A DNA stretch of 64,000 nucleotides from Sphagnum compactum (taxonomy: Eukaryota; Bryophyta; Sphagnopsida; Sphagnales), in the NCBI GenBank assembly GCA_965153455.1, contig OZ234501.1:1488001-1552000 (forward strand), written 5' to 3'. Shown here piece by piece: positions 11,773 to 22,369 of the stretch; the stretch's first letter is position 1, and each line of letters begins with the position of its first letter. A model generated the notes under the pieces. The model was not told the origin of the DNA. It did no database searches and saw nothing but the letters and a program-made list of their open reading frames with translations. A program made the position numbers and the translations under genes.

Positions 11773-12435
11773 TCTCTTCCTCATCCTTATGTGATCCTGT
11801 TCCGTGTCGATGAAGGCCTGGTGATGGCCATGGAAGAGAAAGCCACTATACCAGACAGGCAACTACTGGCAAGGCTTGTCCTGGTCAGAGAGGAGGCTCA
11901 CCCAGGGCTCTATTGAGTGGTGGCCTTCTACTCTAATGCAATGACAGACCCAAGTTTCGGAATCTGCCACAGCCTGAGGTGGGTCCAAGATTAGCATATT
12001 GAGGTATTTGTTCCTGTTTGTGCAGCTTCTTCTTCTTCTTCTCCTTCTTCCTCCTGTAGCAGGTGAAAAAAGTCGAAAGGGGAGATAGAAGGCGCAAATT
12101 ACCGCAATGACTAGACGTACGATTCCATAAAGCACTTATCCCGCGCTGGAAAAAAGGAAGACAAAAGATTGATTGAGAAAATTGACTTGAAGTTTCTGTA
12201 ATAGAGACATTCCTAGTGTTAAATGAAGCATCTTGATTGCTAAATTCCTGCTTGCAAGATGTCCAAAAAAACTTGACCAAATTTTTTGCCTGTACAAATT
12301 GTAGGGGAGTGGAGTGTGAAAACAAACCCCCCGACTGAATGCACGAATCAAACACTCTTTAACTAGGTTCCTGGTGAGTGCAACAACAAAAATAAGAAGA
12401 CGAATGCAAGCCCAAATCACGATGCAAATGTAAAA

Positions 12436-15177
12436 ATGGATCAGAATGTTATAAAAGCTTTTTTTTGTGACCACAATAACAACAGACTCTTAGAAATCGA
12501 TCACAACCCAAAAGAAGGTTTCAACAAAAATTTGGACTTGCTGAGCCTAAACCCTCTGAGAGTGGTGGAAAGCGCTGCACTGGAAGATTGCAAAAACACC
12601 CAAAAGGATCTATTCAGATTCAGCTGCTGTGGAGTTGGAAATTCGGTTGAGCTCACCTAGCACACCTTCTGGAACTTGGCCTGAGGTACTGAGGCCCAAA
12701 TCACAATGCAAATGGATTCTGATGATGTGGCTCAGAGGTTGAAAAGAACGACCAGAGCTGTCTGCGTTCCGGATTCGGAGACTTCCGACCCAACGCACTA
12801 AGGAGCCGGTTGGGCGTCAACGATTCCTTGTCATCGATTTTTTCTACGGACCTGGACCGTGAACAGGTCTCGAGCACTAGTCCGTCTGGGGGAAGAAGAA
12901 GAATGCACGCAGCCCGGCACAAGAAACGACAAAGAATTGGAAAAAGGATAGTGGCGAGTCCATCAGCACCTTCAAATCAAAAGCCAAAAAAAACAAACTC
13001 CTCCCAAGAACAATGTTGCAGTTTCTGAACTTTCCATTTCCTCCTCCTCTTCCTCCTCACACCCAGAACAAAAACTCCACAAAAACAAAGAACCGGATCA
13101 CAACACAAAACGACGTCCGCCACAACCGCCAAAAAAGAAAGAGGGGAAAAGCCAAAAAAACAATGATCAAATTCTGTCTCGAAAAGTCTCTTTGCTTCTC
13201 ACAGAGAGAGAGAGAGAGAGAGGAGACGACTGAGCACGACGGAAGAGACGACGGACGAAGAGAGAGCGTGATTCTAGGGTCAACCTCCTGCCCGCGAAAA
13301 TATGTTTTTATTTTCAACATCTGCCCCTACTACCCCTCCTTTTGCCCATTTTTATTTTCCCAAGTTGAACCTAGCCGAAGCTCAAAAGTGCTTTTTTACT
13401 CGCTGCCTTGTAGTGCCAACAACCCAATGTTCCAAAAAAAATCTTAAATGCCTTGAGAAGTGTTTGATTAGTGTTGTTTTCATCTGCCCCTACCACAACC
13501 GCCCCCACCTTTTTTTTTCCCCGGCCCCAAAGCTCAAAAGTATTTCTATTTCTGCCCATATTTCTGCTAAAAGGAAATTATTCGCTGCCCAAATTTTTTG
13601 CTCACCGGTGTATTATTCACCGCCCCGATAATTGCTCGAAAGAAAAATAAATTCTGCCCAATATCTGCTCAAAATGATTTTATTCGCTGCCCAATTTTTT
13701 GGTTTCCTCCAAAGTATTTAATTTTCTGCCTAAAGAATTGCTCAAAAGTATTTTATTCACTGCCCAAATGAGTTTTTTTGGGGGCCAACAGCCCACTGTT
13801 TTGGATGGGGTCCACTTATTTTAATAATCTGCCCCCCCTTTCCAAAATTTTACCAACCCAAAGCTGAAATTCATTTTTTTTCTGCCCAAAGAAATTATTC
13901 TTTATCACGACCATACTTATTAACTTGCTTAAGTAATCTTTTAATTCTTGTCATCTGCCCTAAACAACCCTTTATTTTCAACTCAAAACTAAAACAATTA
14001 CTTATTAACTTGCTTAAGTAATGGGCTTAATTCTTGTCATCTGCCCTAAACAACCCTTTATTTTTCAACCCAAAAACAATTACTTATTTACTTGCTGCCC
14101 GAACTTTTTTTTGGTGTTTTTTTTCCGGGGGTCAATACCCGACTTGGGCTCCGCGTGACATGGCATTACCCATGTGCAACTCATTTTAGATATTTTTAAA
14201 AATTCATTTAAAAAAACGTTTCATATGACATGGTCACATTTCATTCATCTATGGATAACTATATTTTTATGATCAATTACATGAAAATCAACTACCTACT
14301 TAATTAAGTTTATTTTATTTTAGCTCAGATTTAATTAATTAAACCAACCCTAACCCCCCCCCCCCTGTGAACTTGTAAAAAGAAAACCCCCCTCTCATCC
14401 CTTTTCAACATAGAAAAAAAACTCCCTCCCATCCCCCTTCAACATATTAAAAAAAAAAACCCTTTCATGTTGCCCCCTGTCCCTAGCCACTCCACAATGA
14501 AAAAACAAAATTTTAAAAAAAAATCATCCCTTTCCCTTCCTCCTTCCACATGTCAAATGAAGGAAAAAAAAAATATTAACCCCCACCCCCCTCCCCCTCA
14601 ACAGTAAAAAAAAAAGAAAAAAAATCAACCTGCACCCTTTCCCCCGATGCACCCTTTCCCCCATCCCATAATGAATTTGTAAAAACCATTACCCCCTTCC
14701 CCTCCCTAGCCTCTCCACAATGAAAAAAACATTTCCAGAGCCCTTAAATTAACCCCTTTCCCCCCTCCTCCTTCCACATTTCCAATGAAGGGGAAAATAA
14801 AAACATCAACCTCGACCCCCCTCCCTCCCCCTCAACAGTCAAAAAAATGAAGGAAAAAAATCAAGGTGCACCCTTTCCCCCCCCTGGCACAATGAATAAA
14901 ATATAAACCCTGGCCCTCTTGGCCCAGTAAAAAGTAATTGTTAAAAGTTACAAGCAGTAAAAAAGTAACAAAAAGTAACAAACCTTACCCCTGTTTCAGT
15001 AGTAAAAAGTAACTTATAAAAGTTATGCGCAGTACAAAAAGTAACAAAAAGTGAAAAAGGTCAACATATACAGCCCCGCACTACGCTCAAATAGCCTCGC
15101 ACTACAATCTCTTTTTGGTGGTCAAACAGCCCCCAGCCTCGCGCACTGCGAGTGTAGTGCGCAGATCATATGTATAG
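12436..15177 (+). mobile_element. alpha-family repeat, + strand copy
   Basis: Reverse-complement partner of 2873-5622. In order it contains a leader-like purine/CT zone (13010-13270), a zone of alternating AAAAGTATTT and CTGCCC motifs (13290-13780), the palindromic TTAATTAATT zone near 14330, C-rich zones with CCACTCCACAATG, the GTAAAAAGTAAC zone (14925-15050), and the end box with hairpin and GATCATATGTATAG at 15164-15177. Open frames up to 144 codons exist in both copies but carry low-complexity residues and no domain. The last roughly 400 bases are homologous to the 3' zone of the gamma units, so alpha and gamma belong to one superfamily. Confidence 0.65.
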
Positions 15178-15295
15178 GTCAACATATACAGCCCCGCACT
15201 ACGCTCAAACAGCCCCGCTGTACAGTCTCTTTTTGGTGGTCAAACAGCCCCCAGCCCCGCGCACTGCGAGCGTAGTGCGCAGATCATATGTATAG
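15178..15295 (+). repeat. tandem duplicate of the alpha 3' end
   Basis: The last 118 bases of the alpha element (from GTCAACATATACAGCC to GATCATATGTATAG) are repeated directly behind the first end. The two copies differ at a few sites (for example AATAGCCTC versus AACAGCCCC). The first gamma unit follows at 15296. Confidence 0.85.
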
Positions 15296-16537
15296 GATCA
15301 AACCGATGACCCCGAGTCATTCCTCGCAAACTGAATGTGACTGGCATTGACTCAAACTACTTCTCGTTGCTTATCTCCGTTGATGTTTGTTTGGGCAGTC
15401 CGGTGGCTGAACTCTTGGGCTCGCATAACACCGAAGAAGAAGTAGCCCACTACCGAAATCATGCACGAGTTCCTTGGGCTCTTTACCCTGGGCTCGATCC
15501 ATCGAGTTTTGTTTTTCCTTTCTTATCGTCTTTGTTCTCGTCGCACCCCTGGCTTAGTACAGCCGGAACCCTGGCTGCTTCAAGTCGTATTCTCGGCCTT
15601 CCTATCGTGTGTGCTGTGATCGTTGCGGCGGGCATGAACCTTGCAAGCCTGCGTTCAAATCTCCGGAGAGATAAAAACAACGATCGAAAAACACTTACGC
15701 TTCATAAATTATTTCTCGTTTTGTGGTTATAATTGAAGAACAAGGCTATTCGAAAATAAAACAAAATAGCCTGAGAAATTGAAAAATGAAAAATAAATAA
15801 ATAAATAAAAAGGAAAAAAAGAATCATCAGAAAAAATATTAGTAATCTTTTTCGTTCTGTGGAAATGAAATTTCACTTTCTAATTATTATTTAGAAAACC
15901 TTTTTGAAAAAAATTGAAAAAGAAAAGGAATGCAAAAAACACAAAGAAACCCTAAGACCGAAACAAAAAAAAGATAAAGAAATGGGGATCTTATATTCTT
16001 ATATAGTAAACGACGTCGTGGACGAGATGAAGCTTTCCATCCATCCGTCCGTTGCGTCATCCATCTTCTCATCTGCCCGTCATCCATCCAAACACAACAA
16101 ATATATATATTAAAAAGGGACCTTAAATGTACCCTATCCCCGTCCTCCTTCCACCCTGAACCCATATATCTAGGGGTACCCATTTCCCCCCTCCCCCTCA
16201 ACAGTAAAAAAAAAATTAAAAAAATGCATCAAGGTGCACCCCTAAACCCCCCCCCTCGCACAATCAACCCAATATAAACCCTGCCCCTTCTCCACAGTAA
16301 AAAGTAATTCCCTAAAACTTACGAGTAGTAAAAAAAGTAACAAAACTTACCCCTTTCACCAGTAAAAAGTAACTTACAAAATTTACAACCAGTAAAAAAA
16401 GTAACTAAAAGTGAAAAAAGTCAACAAAAACAACCCGGCATTGCGCGAAAACAGCCCGGCACTCCTGTGTATTTTCTCTGGTCAAACAGCCCCCAGCCCC
16501 CGGCATTACACTCGTAATGCTCCGATTACTAAGATAG
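15296..16537 (+). mobile_element. gamma unit 1, starting at GATCAAACC
   Basis: It begins GATCAAACCGATGACC and runs through the 140-codon-type open frame, an AAATAAATAAATAA tract, the TCCATCCATCCG tract, the C-rich zone and the GTAAAAAGTAAC zone. It ends at 16537 with hairpin GGCATTACACTCGTAATGC and GATTACTAAGATAG. Its 5' start matches an internal position of longer units (16538 and 35129 copies), so it is 5'-shortened relative to them. Confidence 0.8.
15337..15732 (+). CDS. repeat-borne open frame, 131 codons
   Basis: First of five copies of a frame beginning MTGIDSNYFSLLISVDVCLG; the others are at 17205, 22411, 25005 and 37525. This copy stops nine codons early because of a TAA where the others read TTA. 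It has a possible hydrophobic segment (GLPIVCAVIVAAGMNLASL) and a basic C-terminal end, which could make a small membrane protein. No family is recognised. Differences among the five copies are mostly amino-acid changing, so there is no sign of purifying selection. Confidence 0.2.
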   Translation: MTGIDSNYFSLLISVDVCLGSPVAELLGSHNTEEEVAHYRNHARVPWALYPGLDPSSFVFPFLSSLFSSHPWLSTAGTLAASSRILGLPIVCAVIVAAGMNLASLRSNLRRDKNNDRKTLTLHKLFLVLWL

Positions 16538-16647
16538 GCTTGCAATCATGGGGAATTGCGGCGGAGGTTTGAACCAAGGTGTTCTAAACCGTCGCGGAGG
16601 CTCTAGGTGCCCGACGTTGCCTGCATGAAGTTTTGTAATTCCATAAC

Positions 16648-16908
16648 ATGAGTCGTGCTTCTGTTCGACCGGGTTTTAGGGTGCGCCTTGTGAATTGGGT
16701 CAGTGGAAACATTCTCCGACGGATAGCACTGTTTATGGATGATGTAACCCTCGGTATTGATTATCGTTCGTTAAACCTGAGATACGGACACAAAGTTTTT
16801 CCCTACATGTTGTTGCGATGTCATATGTCTTGCAACCCACGGTGCGCCCTGGGCAATTTACGGATGCTTTTGCTGCGATGTGCCCATAACACGTTTACGA
16901 CGCCATAA
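16648..16908 (+). CDS. repeat-borne open frame, 86 codons (copy 1)
   Basis: The frame starts MSRASVRPGFRVRLVNWV and recurs at 24448 and 36968 with at most one or two residue changes. It is basic and cysteine-containing but matches nothing I know. A diverged homologue of the same DNA at 6519-6800 does not keep the frame, which argues against coding. Kept as a low-confidence candidate. Confidence 0.15.
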   Translation: MSRASVRPGFRVRLVNWVSGNILRRIALFMDDVTLGIDYRSLNLRYGHKVFPYMLLRCHMSCNPRCALGNLRMLLLRCAHNTFTTP

Positions 16909-17204
16909 GTTCCACGGTGAATACGACATAGACTTACTGTGGAACGTCCTATTTGCAATTGTGTCGTTTAAACCCTACTACAATACATCTTGTTAGTAGA
17001 CAGCTGCAATCTGCATTGCGCGACGGTGATCAATCGAGTGCAACATGATTCGTCGAAGAAACAAACATGCAGTCGTGTCTAAAATGAATGAAGGTTGCGT
17101 ACCCTGGGAAACTTAAAATCCTAGGGATAATCTGTGAAACTTGGCTGAGTCTGATGGAGAGAGGATCAAACCGATGACCCCGAGTCATTCCTCGCAAACT
17201 GAAT

Positions 17205-17627
17205 GTGACTGGCATTGACTCGAACTACTTCTTGTTGCTTATCTCCGTTGATGTTTGTTTGGGCAGTCCGGTGGCTGAACTCTTGGGCTCGCATAACACC
17301 GAGGAAGAAGTAGCCCACTACCGAAATCATGCACGAGTTCCTTGGGCTCTTTACCCTAGGCTCGATCCATCGAGTTTTGTTTTTCCTTTCTTATCGTCTT
17401 TGTTCTCGTCGCACCCCTGGCTTAGTACAGCCGGAACCCTGGCTACTTCAAGTCGTATTCTCGGCCTTCCTATCGTGTGTGCTGTGATCGTTGTGGGGGG
17501 CATGAACCTTGCAAGCCTGCGTTCAAATTTGCGGAGAGATAAAAACAACGATCGAAAAACACTTACGCTTCATAAATTATTTCTCGTTTTGTGGTTATTA
17601 TTGAAGAACAAGGCTATTCGAAAATAA
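17205..17627 (+). CDS. repeat-borne open frame, 140 codons (copy 2)
   Basis: Copy 2 of the MTGIDSNYF frame. Relative to copy 1 it has S to L at codon 10, G to R (YPRLD), A to T (LATSS) and AA to VG changes, mostly at CpG-type C to T or G to A sites. It is open to the full 140 codons, ending LLKNKAIRK. Confidence 0.2.
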   Translation: MTGIDSNYFLLLISVDVCLGSPVAELLGSHNTEEEVAHYRNHARVPWALYPRLDPSSFVFPFLSSLFSSHPWLSTAGTLATSSRILGLPIVCAVIVVGGMNLASLRSNLRRDKNNDRKTLTLHKLFLVLWLLLKNKAIRK

Positions 17628-18425
17628 AACAAAATAGCCTGAGAAATTGAAAAATGAAAAATAAATAAATAAATAAAAAGGAAAAAATGAATCATCAGAA
17701 AAAATATTAGTGATCTTTTTCGTTCTATGGAAATGAAATTTCACTTTCTAATTATTATTTAGAAAACCTTTTTGAAAAAAAATTGAAAAAGAAAAGGAAT
17801 GCAAAAAACACAAAGAAAGAAAGACCGAAACAAAAAAAAGATAAAGAAATGGGGATCTTATATTCTTATATAGTAAACGACGTTGTGGACGAGATGAAGC
17901 TTTCCATCCATCCGTCCGTCGCGTCATCCATCTTCTCATCTGCCCGTCATCCATCCAAACACAACAAATATATATCTTAAAAAAGGACCTTAAATGTACC
18001 CATATCCCCGTCCTCCTTCCACCCTAAACCCATATATCTAGGGGTACCCATTTCCCCCCTCCCCCTCAACAGTAAAAAAAAAAATTAAAAAAATGCATCA
18101 AGGTGCACCCCTAAACCCCCCCCCCCTCGCACAATCAACCCAATATAAACCTTGCCCCTTCTCCACAGTAAAAAGTAATTTCCTAAAACTTACGAGTAGT
18201 AAAAAAAGTAACATAAAGTAACAAAACTTACCCCTTTCACCAATAAAAAGTAACTTACAAAACTTACGACCAGTAAAAAAAGTAACTAAAAGCTAAAAGT
18301 GAAAAAAGTCAACAAAAACAGCCCGGCATCGCGCGAAAACAGCCCGGCACTCCTGTGTATTTTCTCTGGTCAAACAGCCCCCAGCCCCCGGCATTACACT
18401 CGTAATGCTCCGATTACTAAGATAG

Positions 18426-19289
18426 GCAAAACTTGACATATTCCCATAATTTTGGCAAAAGCTTGGTACAATTCCATATTTTTCGTAAAACTTGGCATAA
18501 CTCCATAAAATTGGTAATAAATAAATAAATAAAAATATTTAATTTTGGCAAAACTTAACATAAAACCATAAATTTGACAAAAAAAACACTTTAATTTTAG
18601 CAAAAAAAAACTACAACTCCATAAATTTGGCAAAACTTCACATAACTACATAAATTTGTCAACACTTCGTACAACTCCATATTTTTCGCAAAATTAAATC
18701 CTAGCCCCCATATTTCTTGGTTTTTTTTAATCCCTAAACAACTCTATATAATGCATTATCCAACTTTCAAATTATGTGGAAAAAACAGGAAAAGTCAACC
18801 AGGGACTGAAAAGTCAAACCCCCCCATATCTTCCAAATGGTGATAGATTATGGTGGGTTTTTTACATCATTGGATTCAGAACACTTGAAAATGGGGGGGT
18901 AGGTCATCTCCATATATTGAAAAAAAAACCGCAATAAGGTCAAAATGCCCATCAAACACAAAAACCCCAAATCTCGTATATCTTGAAAACCTGACACTTT
19001 TAAGCAAAAATAACTCCACCACTAGCTTTAAAACACTTGAAAATGGGGGGGTAGGTCACTTCAAAACTTTCAACATGTATCATAATTAACCCTTTATGCC
19101 CTCATCTATCCGGCCCCCTTAACATTTCACACCCCCCATATCTTCCAAATGGTGATAGATTATGGTGGGGTTATTGCACCATTGGATTCAGAACCCTCAA
19201 AAATGGGGGGGTAGGTCACCTCAAAACCCAAAAAAAAAAACCTAATTTTGGTGGGGACACACATGTAACCCTAAACCCTAAACCCTAAA
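18426..19289 (+). repeat. T unit a, ending in telomeric repeats
   Basis: A 5' tract of a roughly 30-base repeat (CATAACTCCATAAATTTGG CAAAACTT type) leads into a body with three boxes of the form CTTGAAAATGGGGGGGTAGG, then AATTTTGGTGGGGACACACA TGTA and three CCCTAAA units at 19267-19289. The unit begins directly behind a gamma 3' end. Confidence 0.75.
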
Positions 19290-20114
19290 TTTGGCAAAAC
19301 CATAACATAATTATATATTTTTGGCAAAACTCCACATATTTCCATATTTTTGGCAAAATTCAGCATAACTTCATAAATTTGGTAAAACTTCACATATTTC
19401 CATAATTTTGGCAAAAACTTAATAACATTCCATATTTTTCGCAAAACTTGGCATAATTCCATAAATTTGGCAAAATTATGACACAACTCTACATTTTTGA
19501 CAAAACCACACATAACTACATCAACCTTAAACCCTAAACCCAAGCAACTTTATAGATTACATTGTCCATCTTACATTGCCTTGGAAACCTTCAAATTATG
19601 TGCACATACAGGAAAAGTCAACCAGGGACTGGAAAGTCAAACCCCCCATATCTTCCAAATGGTGATACATTATGAAAATGTTTTTACATCATTGGAATCA
19701 GAACACTTGAAAATGGGGGGGTAAGTCACCTCCAAATCCCTAAAAAAAAATCGCAATTGGTTCTAAATGCCTATGTAACCCAAAAACCCCAAATCTTCAA
19801 TATCTTGTAAATCCTCCAATAAACACTAAAACTAACATCACCATGAGCATTAAAACACTTGAAAATGGGGGGGTAGGTCACTTCAAAACATTCAAAATCC
19901 ATAATAATTACCCCTAAACACCTTCATTTTTCCCGAGACCCCAAATTTTCATACCCCCCATATCTCATAAATGGTGATAGATTATGAAAATGTTTTTGCA
20001 CCATTGGATTCACAACCCTCGAAAATGGGGGGGTAGGTCACCTCAAAACCCAAAAAAAAAAACCCAATTTTGGTGGGGACACACATGTAACCCTAAACCC
20101 TAAACCCTAAACCC
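19290..20114 (+). repeat. T unit b, ending in telomeric repeats
   Basis: It starts at TTTGGCAAAACC inside the short-repeat tract, directly behind the telomeric repeats of unit a, and runs through the three G7 boxes to GGGGACACACATGTA and CCCTAAA repeats (20089-20114). An internal CCTTAAACCCTAAACCC lies at 19528. Confidence 0.75.
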
Positions 20115-20637
20115 TCCATCCATCCGTCCGTTGCGTCATCCATCTTCTCATCTGCCCGTCATCCATCCAAACACAACAAATATATATCTTAAAAAGGGAC
20201 CTTAAATGTACCCATATCCCCGTCCTCCTTCCACCCTGAACCCATATATCTAGGGGTACCCATTTCCCCCCTCCCCCTCAACAGTAAAAAAAAAATTAAA
20301 AAAATGCATCAAGGTGCACCCCTAAACCCCCCCCCTCGCACAATCAACCCAATATAAACCCTGCCCCTTCTCCATAGCAAAAAGTAATTTCCTAAAACTT
20401 ACGAGTAGTAAAAAAAGTAACATAAAGTAACAAAACTTACCCCTTTCACCAGTAAAAAGTAACTTACAAAACTTACGACCAGTAAAAAAAGTAACTAAAA
20501 GTAACTAAAAGTGAAAAAAGTCAACAAAAACAGCCTGGCATCGCGCGAAAACAGCCCGGCACTCCTGTGTATTTTCTCTGGTCAAACAGCCCCCAGCCCC
20601 CGGCATTACACTCGTAATGCTCCGATTACTAAGATAG
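20115..20637 (+). mobile_element. gamma unit 3, truncated to the 3' part
   Basis: It starts at the TCCATCCATCCG tract, joined directly to telomeric repeats, and ends in the standard hairpin and GATTACTAAGATAG. No open frame remains. About 520 bases. Confidence 0.8.
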
Positions 20638-21081
20638 GGACCTTAAATGTACCCATATCCCCGTCCTCCTTCCACCCTAAACCCATATATCTAGGGGTAC
20701 CCAATCCCCCCCTCCCCCTCAACAGTAAAAAAAAAAATTAAAAAAATGCATCAAGGTGCACCCCTAAACCCCCCCCCCTCGCACAATCAACCCAATATAA
20801 ACCCTGCCCCTTCTCCACAGTAAAAAGTAATTTCCTAAAACTTACGAGTAGTAAAAAAAGTAACATAAAGTAACAAAACTTACCCCTTTCACCAATAAAA
20901 AGTAACTTACAAAACTTACGACCAGTAAAAAAAAGTAATTAAAAGTAACTAAAAGTGGAAAAAGTCAACAAAAACAGCCCGACATCACGCGAAAACAGCC
21001 CGGCACTCCTGTGTATTTTCTCTGGTCAAACAGCCCCCAGCCCCCGGCATTACACTCGTAATGCTCCGATTACTAAGATAG
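20638..21081 (+). mobile_element. gamma unit 4, truncated to the last 440 bases
   Basis: It starts GGACCTTAAATGTACCC behind the previous gamma terminus. It contains only the C-rich and GTAAAAAGTAAC zones and the 3' hairpin end. Confidence 0.8.
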
Positions 21082-21580
21082 GAAAAGTCAACCAGGGACT
21101 GAAAAGTCAAACCCCCCATATCTTCCAAATCGTGATAGATTATGAAAATGTTTTTGCACCATCTTGTTTCAAACACTTGAAAATGGGGGGGTAGGTCACC
21201 TCCAAATCCCTAAAACAAAATCGCAATTGGCTCCAAATGCCCATGTAACCCAAAAACCCCAAATCTTCAATATCTTCCAAACCCTACATTTTTAGGCAAA
21301 AATACTTCCACCACTAGCTTCAAAACACTTGAAAATGGGGGGGTAGGTCACTTCAAAACATTCAAAATCCATAATAATTACCCCTAAACACCTTCATTTA
21401 TCCTGAGACCCCAAATTTTCATACCCCCCATATCTCATAAATGGTGATAGATTATGAAAATGTTTTTGCACCATTGGATTCACAACCCTTGAAAATGGGG
21501 GGGTAGGTCACCTCAAAACTCCAAAAAAAAAACCCAATTTTGGTGGGGACACACATGTAACCCTAAACCCTAAACCCTAA
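21082..21580 (+). repeat. T unit c, ending in telomeric repeats
   Basis: It starts GAAAAGTCAACCAGGG, inside the T body, directly behind a gamma end. It keeps the three G7 boxes and ends GGGGACACACATGTA plus CCCTAAA repeats (21558-21582). The short-repeat 5' tract is absent. Confidence 0.75.
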
Positions 21581-22369
21581 ACAAAATAGCCTGAGAAATT
21601 GAAAAATGAAAAATAAATAAATAAATAAAAAGGAAAAAAAGAATCATCAGAAAAAATATTAGTAATCTTTTTCGTTCTGTGCAAATGAAATTTCACTTTC
21701 TAATTATTATTTAGAAAACCTTTTTGAAAAAAAATTGAAAAAGAAAAGGAATGCAAAAAACACAAAGAAACCCTAAGACCGAAACAAAAAAAAGATAAAG
21801 AAATGGGGATCTTATATTCTTATATAGTAAACGACGTCGTGGACGAGATGAAGCTTTCCATCCATCCGTCCGTCGCGTCATCCATCTTCTCATCTGCCCG
21901 TCATCCATCCAAACACAACAAATATATATCTTAAAAAGGGACCTTAAATATACCCATATCCCCGTCCTCCTTCCACCCTAAACCCATATATCTAGGGGTA
22001 CCCATTTCCCCCCTCCCCCTCAACAGTAAAAAAAAAAATTAAAAAAATGCATCAAGGTGCACCCCTAAACCCCCCCCTCGCACAATCAACCCAATATAAA
22101 CCCTGCCCCTTCTCCACAGTAAAAAGTAATTTCCTAAAACTTACGAGTAGTAAAAAAAGTAACAAAACTTACCCCTTTCACCAGTAAAAAGTAACTTACA
22201 AAACTTACGACCAGTAAAAAAAGTAACTAAAAGTAACTAAAAGTGAAAAAAGTCAATAAAAACAGCCCGGCATCGCGCGAAAACAGCCCGGCACTCCTGT
22301 GTATTTTCTCTGGTCAAACAGCCCCCAGCCCCCGGCATTACACTCGTAATGCTCCGATTACTAAGATAG
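21577..22369 (+). mobile_element. gamma unit 5, starting at AAACAAAATAGCC
   Basis: The telomeric repeats run into AAACAAAATAGCCTGAG, so AAAC is shared by both sides of the junction. The unit carries the AAATAAATAAATAA tract, the TCCATCC tract and the standard 3' end. Confidence 0.8.

Larger units (their letters stand above)
10172..12435 (+). other. gene-like debris and spacer before the alpha repeat
   Basis: Balanced-composition sequence with no recognised gene. The longest frame is 11173-11772 (+). A perfect hairpin lies at 10710-10752. Several isolated CTAAACCCT motifs occur (near 10447, 10501 and 10931), reminiscent of single telomeric units. The boundary with the alpha copy is set at 12436 only because its inverted partner is cut by the gap there; the true 5' end may lie further upstream. 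Confidence 0.45.
16538..18425 (+). mobile_element. gamma unit 2, starting at GCTTGCAATC
   Basis: A longer unit, starting upstream of the GATCAAACC point, that includes both the 86-codon frame and the 140-codon frame before the standard 3' zone. It ends at 18425 in the hairpin and GATTACTAAGATAG. It shares subfamily variants with the 35129 unit (AAAGAAAGACCG instead of AAACCCTAAGACCG, and GTGATC instead of GTAATC). Confidence 0.8.

Noticed and set aside
12136-12474. 112-codon - strand frame at the alpha boundary
   Set aside because: It overlaps the start of the alpha repeat, shows no domain and is interrupted relative to its inverted partner by the gap, so nothing supports coding.
15297-15345. 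Possible hammerhead ribozyme (CCGATGACC, CGAG/CTCG stem, GCAAAC)
   Set aside because: The core would need CTGATGA and GAAA; both are altered in all copies and no pairing for stems I and III was found. Worth an automated descriptor search, not a call.
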